This document shows positions 5,433-12,168 of a DNA stretch of 20,757 nucleotides, piece after piece (the stretch's first letter is position 1; each line of letters opens with the position of its first letter). Source of the DNA: Candidatus Diapherotrites archaeon CG08_land_8_20_14_0_20_34_12 (lineage in GTDB: Archaea > Iainarchaeota > Iainarchaeia > Iainarchaeales > 0-14-0-20-34-12); the NCBI GenBank assembly GCA_002779065.1, contig PEXL01000025.1, positions 1-20,757 of the forward strand. Direction: 5' to 3'. The notes beneath the pieces were generated by a model that was not told where the DNA came from, searched no databases, and saw nothing but the letters and a program-made list of their open reading frames with translations. The position numbers and the translations under genes were made by a program.

Positions 5433-6461
5433 CTATTTTTTAGCTTTTGATTTATTTGTTTTTGATTTAGAAACTGAATTCTTAGGCAAAGGCTTTGGCA
5501 AAGGATCTTTTTTAGGTTCACCAGATTTTTCTTCTGGCTTTTTATCTTCAGAACAACAAGGACGGCTTTGTTTAGCAGAAATTAGGTTTGAATAAATGAA
5601 TGCGAGCAGGAATGCCTGAACAAAATAGCCTATTGGTGAAAATATAATATTAGAGATTGCATCTGAAATGATATATTGAACAGTCTCATTCTGCACAATT
5701 AAACTGGATATTGCGCTAAGAATCAGGGTTAAAACAAAACTTATTCCTGCAATTACCAAAGCCATGGCAATAATGACAACTAAATTAGTTACAAAAATAT
5801 CCCAAAATCTTCCACAGGTAAGATCCCAAGATTTTTTCAGGGAAGCTGAGAAAGATGAATTGTCTACAAGCATTAATATTAATGATTGGGAATATCTTAT
5901 GCCATTATGGATCATAATTAGGCCGTAGGGGATAACAAAAATCATGAAAATAGCTGCAAGAGGGATTATTGCTGCAAGCAACATAGCTGAAATAAATAAT
6001 AATAAACTAATCCATTGTATTGCTAAGATTTTTTTGTTTTGAGGATAGAAGAGCACTGCTAAAACAGTTAAAATCTGGAGTAAAACCAACCGAATGAATA
6101 AGTTTGAAGATAATTTTTGGGATTTAATGTTTTTTTTGCTTAAAGCATATTTTAAAATTGAAAAATAAAAGTAATTAATAACTAAGCTGAATATAATCAT
6201 AAGAAGAATTACTAAAATAACGAACAAAAGCATCTGGCCTAAAAAATTGGACATATATGCTGGCTGGAATAATTTCAGGAGGTATGAATCCAGTTTATTA
6301 GAAACTAACGATATGAAAAGCTCTGCAAAAAAGTATACAACTATTCCAACAAGGATGGCATAAAATATAATATAACAAACCAGGATAGAAAGTGCTTTTT
6401 TTAATGACTCTTTGTTTAACCAGGATAATAATGAGAAATTCATCGCTTCTGAAATATTCAC
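5433..6461 (-). CDS. Multi-pass membrane protein with charged C-terminal tail
   Basis: A 342-residue integral membrane protein. Hydrophobic segments lie at about 24-50, 74-100, 120-142, 148-190 (probably two), 228-256 and 278-300, giving six or seven helices. The cytoplasmic-looking tail from about 300 is rich in K, P, S and E, with PLPKPLPKNS and a KSKTNKSKAKK end. The pattern resembles DUF4013/DUF7847-type archaeal membrane proteins, but I cannot name it or its substrate. The GTG at 6461 is favoured by AAGGTGG four bases upstream; the next ATG, at 6443, would leave that site too far away. The gene starts 22 bases after the tmk stop, so the two are probably co-transcribed from the tmk promoter. 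Confidence 0.75.
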   Translation of the reverse strand: MNISEAMNFSLLSWLNKESLKKALSILVCYIIFYAILVGIVVYFFAELFISLVSNKLDSYLLKLFQPAYMSNFLGQMLLFVILVILLMIIFSLVINYFYFSILKYALSKKNIKSQKLSSNLFIRLVLLQILTVLAVLFYPQNKKILAIQWISLLLFISAMLLAAIIPLAAIFMIFVIPYGLIMIHNGIRYSQSLILMLVDNSSFSASLKKSWDLTCGRFWDIFVTNLVVIIAMALVIAGISFVLTLILSAISSLIVQNETVQYIISDAISNIIFSPIGYFVQAFLLAFIYSNLISAKQSRPCCSEDKKPEEKSGEPKKDPLPKPLPKNSVSKSKTNKSKAKK

Positions 6462-6483
6462 AGAACCACCTTTTGCTAATTAT

Positions 6484-7116
6484 TTACTGTTCAGCCATCT
6501 TTGTTTTGAAGAAATTATTCAGGTATGCTTTTATCTGCTCAAAAACTTCGTCCTTTGACCTATTGGCATCAACTATTTTTATATTTTCATTTGGCAGAAC
6601 ACTTGGAAGTTTCAAATAGTTATTCCTTAATTCTTCAAAAAAGAATTCTTTTTCAAATTTTTCTGTTGAGGACCTGCTTTCCTTAATTCTCTGCAGGGCA
6701 ACAGCAGGGGAGACATCCAAAAAGAAAACAATGTCAGGAATTAACATTTTTTCGTGTAATTTTACAATACTGTCTAAGGGAATGCCTTGTGTCTGCTGGT
6801 AGGCCAAAGTTGAATACTTATAGCGGTCGCAAAGGATAACACAATTTTGATTTATTAATGGCCTTAAAAATTCCAAATGATCTTTTCTATCATCAAGATA
6901 TAATTGCAGCAATCTCTTGGCATCACTCATTGGTGAATCGCTTTGCTGCAGCATTTTTCTTATTTGTTTTCCTGTTCCAGAATATGTTGGTTCCCTGGTT
7001 ATAAGCAACCTGTCAAATGACTTATATTCATTAAATAAATAATCAGCCGCCCTGGTTAGCATTGTGCCTTTTCCCGAGCCATCCAATCCTTCAAATACTA
7101 TAAAAGCTCCTTTCAT
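6484..7116 (-). CDS. tmk: Thymidylate kinase
   Basis: A 210-residue dTMP kinase, which phosphorylates dTMP to dTDP with ATP in the cytoplasm as an essential step to dTTP. Seen in order: P-loop FEGLDGSGKGT at about 8-18, the LITREPT segment with the dTMP-contacting arginine, the CDRYKYSTLAYQ motif (DRY) at about 95-106, DVSPAVALQRI and a LID region with RSSTEKFE. Length is typical. The ATG at 7116 has AAAGGGGAT seven bases upstream. A TATA-like CTATATAAAAC at 7143-7153 lies about 30 bases upstream. It heads a two-gene unit with the downstream membrane protein. The enzyme suggests at least partial nucleotide salvage or synthesis in this otherwise reduced genome. Confidence 0.94.
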   Translation of the reverse strand: MKGAFIVFEGLDGSGKGTMLTRAADYLFNEYKSFDRLLITREPTYSGTGKQIRKMLQQSDSPMSDAKRLLQLYLDDRKDHLEFLRPLINQNCVILCDRYKYSTLAYQQTQGIPLDSIVKLHEKMLIPDIVFFLDVSPAVALQRIKESRSSTEKFEKEFFFEELRNNYLKLPSVLPNENIKIVDANRSKDEVFEQIKAYLNNFFKTKMAEQ

Positions 7117-7142
7117 CTATTATCCCCTTTAACTCCCAATAA

Positions 7143-7153
7143 CTATATAAAAC
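7143..7153 (-). promoter_or_regulatory. TATA-like box of tmk
   Basis: Read on the minus strand, GTTTTATATAG lies about 30 bases upstream of the tmk ATG, with a purine-rich GGGGAT ribosome binding site between them. The spacing allows a short leader of roughly 5-10 bases. Confidence 0.45.
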
Positions 7154-7227
7154 AAAGTATTGAGTGAATAAAAATATATTGTTCATTGGTTTATCCCCAA
7201 ACAGATAATACCCAATACTTTGGAAGA

Positions 7228-7329
7228 ATGGAAAGTAATAAAAAAGCGATTAGGGGCAAAATCAATATGCCAATTAATCCTAAAACTTCAAGGGGTGGGG
7301 CAAAAAAAGCAGGGAGAAAAAAACCTTAA
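7228..7329 (+). pseudogene. N-terminal fragment of a frameshifted basic protein
   Basis: A 33-codon frame, MESNKKAIRGKINMPINPKT, then SRGGAKKAGRKKP and a stop. It is very basic and coding-like. It stops just after AGA AAA AAA CCT TAA. One base back, the same DNA continues openly as KKTLSQHISPRKKIIVKPWA and joins the frame of the ORF that starts at 7410. The A7 run (about 7317-7323) puts the heptamer A AAA AAA in register, so a one-base loss or -1 slippage joins the two pieces. CCAAGG at 7344-7349 can pair with CCTTGG at 7367-7372 downstream. I read 7228-7748 as one original gene of about 170 residues. Whether it is mutated, recoded or a sequencing error cannot be told here. Confidence 0.55.
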
Positions 7330-7409
7330 GCCAGCATATTTCACCAAGGAAAAAAATAATTGTTAAGCCTTGGGCAATAATTGCTTCTGAAATTTCCGGG
7401 CTTAATGAA

Positions 7410-7748
7410 ATGCTAAGGGATTCACCAAGATTAACTGATAGGCAAAAAATAAGAGTTCGCATTTATGTGCGGCAGAACCGGAGAAGCTTGGCAGCCATAA
7501 TTGAAGGAAGAATAAATCCTAGAAATAGCAGGGGAAATATCAAACATGAAACCAAGCAGCAGATTTTAAGGCTTTTAGCAGCTGCAGGTTTAGCATATTA
7601 TGAAGGCATTGGCATAAGATATTGGAACAGGCAGCCTTTCAGCCAGCCAGTACTCTCGGCCGCTTGGATAGAATTACTTCTTCGCAAAACAAATCTTATG
7701 TATTCACCAAGAATGGGCCGAATTGTAGCAGGCATGGTTAGATATTAA
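7410..7748 (+). CDS. Unassigned basic protein, probably the C-terminal part of a frameshifted gene
   Basis: From the first in-frame ATG this is a 112-residue basic protein: SPRLTDRQKIRVRIYVRQNR, RRSLAAIIEGRINPRNSRGN, then IKHETKQQILRLLAAAGLAY and a tail with AAWIELLLRKTN. The alternation of arginine-rich strands and a hydrophobic helix suggests a small nucleic-acid-binding fold, but I do not recognise a family. No ribosome binding site precedes the ATG. The frame is open without any start codon back to 7284 and keeps a coding-like sequence there (IIVKPWAIIASEISG), which argues that translation really begins at 7228 in another frame. The gene diverges from tmk. It is followed by about 120 bases of AT-rich DNA without a gene before the endonuclease. 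Confidence 0.6.
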   Translation: MLRDSPRLTDRQKIRVRIYVRQNRRSLAAIIEGRINPRNSRGNIKHETKQQILRLLAAAGLAYYEGIGIRYWNRQPFSQPVLSAAWIELLLRKTNLMYSPRMGRIVAGMVRY

Positions 7749-7870
7749 AAAGATTAGGATAAGATAATAGGGAAATTGGGCCAATAAATCCTATTTTTTT
7801 TGAATAAAAAAGTTCAGCGGAAATCTACTCTTTAGAAAACATTATCTTCTAATTTTTCTTGTTTTTTTAT

Positions 7871-8752
7871 ATGTCTGCTTATTATTTAAATATTGAAAAA
7901 GAACAACAAAAACAAATTCTAGGAAACCTAAAAGAAAAGTTAGGATTTAGCTGGGCTCAATTAGCTAAAAGTATTGGGGTTAGTCGTGGAATGATATTTT
8001 TGTATAATCGTGGTAAAAATAGGATTCCCTATTTGAGTTTAATTAAGCTATGTGAAATCGCTAAGCTTGATTTAACTAATTATTCTCTGAAAATAATAGA
8101 TATAAACAATAAAACAAAACATATACACACACCACCATTAACTGAAGATTTAGCAGAATTTTTAGGAATTTTAAGTGGAGATGGCTGTTTGACTAAACCA
8201 TATTGTACTGCGATAACTTGCAATAATTTAGTAGATAAATATTATGTAAAAAATAGGGTAAGAGAACTTTGCATAAATTTATTTCAGGCAGTACCAACGA
8301 TTCGAGTCCAAAAAAATGCAATTCACATCAGAGTTTACTCAAAAGAATTGTTTAATTTTTTGAAAAATAAGTATGACTTCCCTGAAGGATTAAAAAAGAA
8401 TAAGTTAAAAATCCCTATAAAGATACTTCAGAAAGAAAAATTAGTAAAAGCTTTTTTAAGGGGGGTATTTGATACTGATGGCAGTTTTCATAAACATCAT
8501 AAAAATACAGCAGCAATTGAAATTACAAGTGCTAGCAAGACCTTTTTGGAGGAAATTAGAGATGCATTATCTACTTTTGGGTTCAGTGTCTGTTTAAGTG
8601 GAATAAGCACCTATATTTATGATTCAAAACAAATAGACCTATTCTTCAAAAAGATCAAACCGAATAATTTAAAACATATATACAAGTATAATTTCTTTAA
8701 GAAAAAAGGATATGTTCCAACACATAATGAAACAATCGCAGCCGTAGTGTAG
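7871..8752 (+). CDS. HTH-LAGLIDADG homing endonuclease-like protein overlapping a tRNA gene
   Basis: A 293-residue protein. Residues about 15-65 form an XRE-type helix-turn-helix (FSWAQLAKSIGVSRGMIFLY). Two LAGLIDADG motifs follow: LAEFLGILSGDG (94-105, D104) and LVKAFLRGVFDTDG (191-204, D203). Both acidic residues that bind metal are present, so a single-chain, two-motif nuclease may be active. Such free-standing HTH-LAGLIDADG proteins occur in archaea and may act as homing nucleases or as regulators. The ATG at 7871 is preferred to a TTG at 7859; neither has a ribosome binding site. The last four codons and the TAG stop (8738-8752) are the first 15 bases of tRNA-Gly(TCC), which itself carries an intron. 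Base composition looks more AT-rich than the core genes, consistent with a mobile origin. Confidence 0.85.
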   Translation: MSAYYLNIEKEQQKQILGNLKEKLGFSWAQLAKSIGVSRGMIFLYNRGKNRIPYLSLIKLCEIAKLDLTNYSLKIIDINNKTKHIHTPPLTEDLAEFLGILSGDGCLTKPYCTAITCNNLVDKYYVKNRVRELCINLFQAVPTIRVQKNAIHIRVYSKELFNFLKNKYDFPEGLKKNKLKIPIKILQKEKLVKAFLRGVFDTDGSFHKHHKNTAAIEITSASKTFLEEIRDALSTFGFSVCLSGISTYIYDSKQIDLFFKKIKPNNLKHIYKYNFFKKKGYVPTHNETIAAVV

Positions 8753-8849
8753 TGGTAACATCGGACCCTTCCAAACTTATTTTAAATAAATTATAAATTA
8801 AGCTGATTGAAGTTAGGTCCTGTCTCGGGTTCGAATCCCGACGGCTGCA
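8738..8849 (+). tRNA. tRNA-Gly (anticodon TCC) with a 41-base intron
   Basis: GCAGCCG pairs with CGGCTGC (8842-8848), discriminator A8849. The anticodon stem is GGACC (8763-8767) with GGTCC (8816-8820), and the T-arm is TCGGG-TTCGAAT-CCCGA. Exon 1 ends at A37 (8773) and exon 2 starts at base 38 (8815), so the intron is 8774-8814. Pairing CTTC (8768-8771) with GAAG (8809-8812) leaves two 3-base bulges, CAA and TTA, cut after their second base: a canonical bulge-helix-bulge for the archaeal splicing endonuclease. The spliced tRNA is 71 bases, anticodon TCC. The inner helix is weak, so the motif may be relaxed. Its 5' end is also the 3' end of the LAGLIDADG gene, and its promoter must lie inside that gene, perhaps at ACATATATAC near 8675-8683. 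Confidence 0.93.
8774..8814 (+). other. tRNA intron between positions 37 and 38
   Basis: The 41-base AT-rich intron begins AACTTATTTT and ends GATTGAAGTT. It is too short to encode anything. Its 3' GAAG pairs with the anticodon-loop CTTC to make the central helix of the splicing motif. Partial self-pairing (CTTA with TAAG) could form a terminal hairpin. Confidence 0.88.
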
Positions 8850-8877
8850 CTTTGATTTTATTTATTAAAATAAATAG

Positions 8878-9045
8878 TTACACCCCAAGAAGAACTTCAC
8901 AATAGGCAGTTGTGACAAAAATAACAATGCCCAAAATGCTAAATGTTTGCGGAGAAACTATTTCAATATTAAGAAACGCCAAACAAAAAAGCAAAAATAA
9001 AATAATTGCTGCTATTTTTATTCCTCTAATAAACTTTGTAATCAT
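8878..9045 (-). CDS. Small two-helix membrane protein, 55 residues
   Basis: A short frame reading MITKFIRGIKIAAIILFLLF, then a NIEIVSPQ turn and a second hydrophobic stretch (TFSILGIVIFVTTAYCEVLL). Two membrane helices (about 10-26 and 33-52) joined by a short polar turn are evident. Its ATG overlaps the stop of the upstream membrane-protein gene (ATGA at 9042-9045), so the two are translationally coupled and probably work together. No family is recognised. It ends 28 bases after the tRNA-Gly(TCC) 3' end, with an AT-rich hairpin (TTATTT/AAATAA) between. A small membrane partner protein is the simplest reading. Confidence 0.6.
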   Translation of the reverse strand: MITKFIRGIKIAAIILFLLFCLAFLNIEIVSPQTFSILGIVIFVTTAYCEVLLGV

Positions 9046-9398
9046 AAAACTGCACCGACATTAACATAAAACAAAAGTAAATAAATTGCTCCGGAAAGAA
9101 TCAATGAAAATCTTTTATGTTCAGGGATGAAAATTCTTATGAAACATTGGATGCAGAAATTCAGGAAAAGATATAAAGCGCTAAAACTCCATCCAATGAA
9201 AATAATTAATGAAGTAAATGCATAAAGGTAAACTGACACAAGAATGGTATTTGCAACTAATTTTTTCGGGTCTAAAAGAAAATAAGCCATCATTGCAAAG
9301 ATAAAAACCCAGAGAAGGTTATTTATAACTACTTCAAAAAAGAAAGCTAAATTTAAAGACAAAAATTCACTCAAAACCCTAACCAAATACTCAGGCAT
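9042..9398 (-). CDS. Unassigned four-helix membrane protein
   Basis: A 118-residue protein made almost wholly of membrane segments: about 24-42, 50-68, 70-90 and 97-115. A short basic and polar segment (IPEHKRF, 91-97) lies between the third and fourth helices. No catalytic motif or family is recognised. The ATG at 9398 was preferred to the TTG at 9440, which lies almost at the regulatory region of the divergent gene. The promoter would be in the AT-rich DNA near 9425-9435. The gene is coupled by a 4-base overlap to a 55-residue membrane protein downstream. It is divergent from the Lrp-like gene, whose operator lies 70-100 bases away, so it may share that control. Confidence 0.65.
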   Translation of the reverse strand: MPEYLVRVLSEFLSLNLAFFFEVVINNLLWVFIFAMMAYFLLDPKKLVANTILVSVYLYAFTSLIIFIGWSFSALYLFLNFCIQCFIRIFIPEHKRFSLILSGAIYLLLFYVNVGAVL

Positions 9399-9465
9399 AC
9401 TATATATTGCTTTTTGTAAAAGAAATAGATTATTAATCAATTTTTTGTCAAAACAAAATAATTAT

Positions 9466-9494
9466 ATATACCTATTTAGAATAGTTAGGTATAT
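9466..9494. promoter_or_regulatory. Palindromic operator candidate before the Lrp-like gene
   Basis: ATATACCTA (9466-9474) and TAGGTATAT (9486-9494) form a perfect 9-bp inverted repeat with an 11-base spacer, and the spacer edge holds CTATT-TAG-AATAG. The repeat overlaps the TATA-like TTATATATA (9462-9470) and reaches into the ATG at 9493. The position fits autoregulation by the adjacent Lrp/AsnC-type protein, whose family binds dyad-symmetric sites. Confidence 0.6.
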
Positions 9495-10361
9495 GGCATA
9501 TGAACTAGATTTGAAGGATCGCAAGATTTTATTTGAGTTGGACAGGAATTCAAGGAAATCATATTCAGAAATTGCAAAAAAAGTAGGATTAAGTAAACAG
9601 GTAGTGAAATTCAGAATTGAAAGGATGGTTGAAAGGGGAATAATTGAGGAATTTATCACAACATGGAATATTGGAGCATTAGGGTATACTGACTATGCAA
9701 TCTTGTTCAAATTTAAAGGCGCAACAAAAGATGATGAAAACCAGATAATAAATTATTTCAAGGAAAGCAATAATGTGAGCTGGGTTGTTTCAACCGAAGG
9801 GCATTCTATTTCAGGACAAGATTGAGTTATTTCAACAGAAAATATCTTATTGATGAAAAAATTCCTAAAGAAATTTCACGGAACATCTTTGTGCCTGCTG
9901 AGAAAGCGGAACTGGATGAAATTGATGTTAAGATTGGGTTGAAATTATCAAAAAATTCACGAGCTTCATTGCAGGAATTGGCAAAAGAAGCAGGAATTAC
10001 CCCTGAGGCAGTAAGCTACAGAATAAAGAAGCTTGAGAAACTAGGATTAATTCATCATTGGATTAAGGTAAACCTTGAAAAAATAGGATTTTATTATTTC
10101 AAAGCAATTTTTTCATTAAGAAATATTACAGCAAAAAGGCTGCAAGATTTTGTGGGGCATGGGGAGAACCATCCCAATGTTATTTATTTGATACAGGAAA
10201 TTGGGTTGGCAGATGTGCATTTTGATTTTGAGGTGCAGGGAATGGAAGAATTGAGAAAAATAATGGATGAGATAAAAGAAAAATTCTCCGATATCATTGA
10301 TTCATGCGAAATTCTTACCATCTCAAAGGAGCATAAATTAAATTACTCACTGCAAATTTAA
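9493..10361 (+). pseudogene. Double-module Lrp/AsnC-type regulator, interrupted
   Basis: Two pieces of one regulator are seen. The first (9493-9825) starts MAYELDLKDRKILFELDRNS and has an AsnC-type helix-turn-helix (YSEIAKKVGLSKQVVKFRIE), then the beginning of an alpha/beta ligand-type domain, and stops after STEGHSISGQD. The second (from about 9825, another frame) continues SYFNRKYLIDEKIPKEISRN, a second AsnC helix-turn-helix (SLQELAKEAGITPEAVSYRI) and a full alpha/beta domain to 10361. Archaeal tandem Lrp proteins are usually about 340 residues. Here about 40 residues at the end of the first ligand domain are missing as well as the frame, so this looks like a deletion and not a single-base error. 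The second half could still be made from TTG 9822. The gene is preceded by a palindromic operator, and its 3' end overlaps the convergent ATPase by 15 bases. Confidence 0.7.
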
Positions 10362-11624
10362 ACAGTATGGCAAAATGAATTTGGTTTTTTTTAGAGTCTT
10401 TTGAACAGCCAGGTTAACTAAATAACTTTTCTTTACTTTTGAATACTCTTTTAAAAAAGCTTTAATGCCCCTAAAATCTTCTGATTTCAGATTTTGCTTG
10501 AATTTTACTTCAATTGGAATTAAATTTGCGCCTTCTATAATAATATCGACTTCGTTTCCATTCTTATCTTGCCAAAACTTTAGATTTCTTGTTCCCTTCT
10601 TCAAAAGTTCGGAAATCACAAACTCTTCAAACAGGAAACCGGAGTCATTCCTTAAGGTTAATTCATTGAAATTGTTTATGAAAAAATTTCTTACGCCATT
10701 ATCTATAAAATACATCTTGGGAATTTTTACTATCTCCTTATTTTTATTGGTGTAAAATGGCCTCAAAATTTCAATAATATAAGTTTCCCTTAATATTTCA
10801 ATCTGCCTTTTTATTTCATTAAACTTCAAAGAAGTTATTGCAGACAGATTATCGTATTTGATCTTTTGCCCATTATTTACTGCCAAAAATTCAATCAACT
10901 TTTTTGTTTCAAGGATTTTTTCCATATTCAGGTATTCAACCAGGTCTTTTTTAACATAAAGGTCAAAAATGCTTGAAAGCACTTCCATTTTTTCTTCCTT
11001 AGTGCTTTTCAAGGCCACTTCAGGATAACCGCCAAAAATGAGAAATTCTTCCAATAATGCATAATATTCTTTTAATGAAGAATACAAACTGTCTCCCTTC
11101 AATTTGCTTATATTTGAAATATTTTTGGCGAGTTTATCCTTTTGCTTGAACCATAAAAATTCTTCAAAATCAAGCGGGAAAAGCTCAGTGACCCTCTTTC
11201 TCCCTGCCAATGATTCCTGTATTTGGTCTTTTATGGTTACAGAAGAAGAACCTGAGGCATAAATCTTGACATTGCCTAAATTATCATAAACATTTTTCAT
11301 AATCTTAGTCATTGACGAATACTTTTGAAACTCATCAAGAAATAAAAAAAAGAAATCTTTCTGGTTTTCCACATATCCATCCACTTTAAGAGTATTCAGC
11401 AACTTTTCAAATGTACTGACTTTTTCATAATTTGACAAAACATCCAAATCCAAAAAAAGGCATTTATTTGTTTTTGAAAGCCCTAAGTGAAGCTGTTTGA
11501 GAAGGGTGGTTTTTCCTGTCTGCCTTGCACCCAAAATCAGCGAGATTTTTTTATCATTTGCCTGCCCTAACAGGGCCGAGAACATTTTTCTGGGAAAAAA
11601 TACTATAGTTTTAGTTTCCACCAT
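10347..11624 (-). CDS. AAA ATPase with C-terminal DUF4143 nuclease-like domain
   Basis: A 425-residue protein of the AAA_14/DUF4143 family, common in archaea and often found as mobile or host-interaction genes of unknown role. The P-loop is LGARQTGKTT (31-40) and a Walker B-like FLFLDEFQ lies at 93-100. GSSSVTIKDQIQESLAGRKR is the family's sensor-like segment, followed by EFLWFKQ. The C-terminal domain has GNEVDIII (D360) and PIEVKFK (E372, K374), a PD-(D/E)XK-type arrangement. The start at ATG 11624 has AGGGG about nine bases upstream; a GTG at 11675 is possible but less supported. It lies between the broken Lrp gene and a tRNA 3' remnant, so it may belong to an inserted block. The 14-base palindrome TATTATTAATAATA (11687-11700) sits in its promoter region. 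Confidence 0.85.
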   Translation of the reverse strand: MVETKTIVFFPRKMFSALLGQANDKKISLILGARQTGKTTLLKQLHLGLSKTNKCLFLDLDVLSNYEKVSTFEKLLNTLKVDGYVENQKDFFFLFLDEFQKYSSMTKIMKNVYDNLGNVKIYASGSSSVTIKDQIQESLAGRKRVTELFPLDFEEFLWFKQKDKLAKNISNISKLKGDSLYSSLKEYYALLEEFLIFGGYPEVALKSTKEEKMEVLSSIFDLYVKKDLVEYLNMEKILETKKLIEFLAVNNGQKIKYDNLSAITSLKFNEIKRQIEILRETYIIEILRPFYTNKNKEIVKIPKMYFIDNGVRNFFINNFNELTLRNDSGFLFEEFVISELLKKGTRNLKFWQDKNGNEVDIIIEGANLIPIEVKFKQNLKSEDFRGIKAFLKEYSKVKKSYLVNLAVQKTLKKTKFILPYCLNLQ

Positions 11625-11745
11625 ATATTCTGCCCCTATCTCTAAAATACTAACTCCATAAATTTTAGTTAACACTATAATTCTAATATTATTAATAATA
11701 GAGTAATATCTTTTTAAACCTTTTCTTGCCGGAAAAGTAACAATT

Positions 11746-11767
11746 GTTCGAATCCCGTCGGCGGCAC
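11746..11767 (+). other. Orphan tRNA 3'-end fragment, possible attachment-site scar
   Basis: GTTCGAATCCCGTCGGCGGC, followed by AC, is the T-loop, 3' T-stem and 3' acceptor strand of a tRNA. No 5' part precedes it: the DNA just before is AATT-rich and cannot form the T-stem. It matches the last 22 bases of tRNA-Gly(TCC) plus flank (8829-8850) at 20 of 22 positions. The acceptor half CGGCGGC would pair with GCCGCCG, so its source may be another tRNA not in this window. Such fragments are typical remnants of integration into a tRNA 3' end. Confidence 0.65.
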
Positions 11768-11820
11768 TCTAATTCTAATAATATTCTTTAATACCCTAAC
11801 AACAATAGTTATATGAAACT

Positions 11821-12168
11821 ATGTATAAAAAAGGCCAAAGTTTTATTGAAAGGATTGCTTTAGAAAGAATTTATAGATTGTTTGAATTAGCTAATGATGA
11901 ATTTGATAAACATCCCGATAGAAGTAAAAGATATATTGAATTAGCTAGAAAAATAAGTGAAAGAAATAGGGCAATAATTCCACAGGAATTGAAAAAAAAA
12001 TTCTGCAAGAACTGCGGCACATATTTGAAGGAAGGAAAGAATTGCATTTACAGAATCAAAAAAAGTGTTTTGAAGGTCACTTGTTTAGGATGTAAGAAAA
12101 CTAGGTTAATTAATCTAATTAAAAAAATAATTTGGAAAAATAAAAAAGAAACACTATTTAAGGCATAA
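11821..12168 (+). CDS. rnp4: RNase P protein component 4 (Rpp21/Rpr2 family)
   Basis: A 115-residue protein of the archaeal RNase P, which removes 5' leaders from precursor tRNAs. The N-terminal helices (ERIYRLFELANDEFDKHPDR, then YIELARKISERNR) dock on the Rpp29 partner in known structures. The zinc ribbon is FCKNCGTYL (C62, C65) and CLGCKKTR (C88, C91). The length and the order fit the family. The ATG is preceded by AT-rich DNA without a clear ribosome binding site. Its last 11 bases overlap the 3' end of the convergent A24 peptidase gene (12158-12168). It is core genome and marks the end of the accessory stretch after the tRNA scar. Confidence 0.9.
   Translation: MYKKGQSFIERIALERIYRLFELANDEFDKHPDRSKRYIELARKISERNRAIIPQELKKKFCKNCGTYLKEGKNCIYRIKKSVLKVTCLGCKKTRLINLIKKIIWKNKKETLFKA

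Noticed and set aside
11687..11700. 14-base AT palindrome TATTATTAATAATA as a replication or integration site
   Set aside because: It contains only A and T in an AT-rich promoter, so chance or a TATA region is enough.
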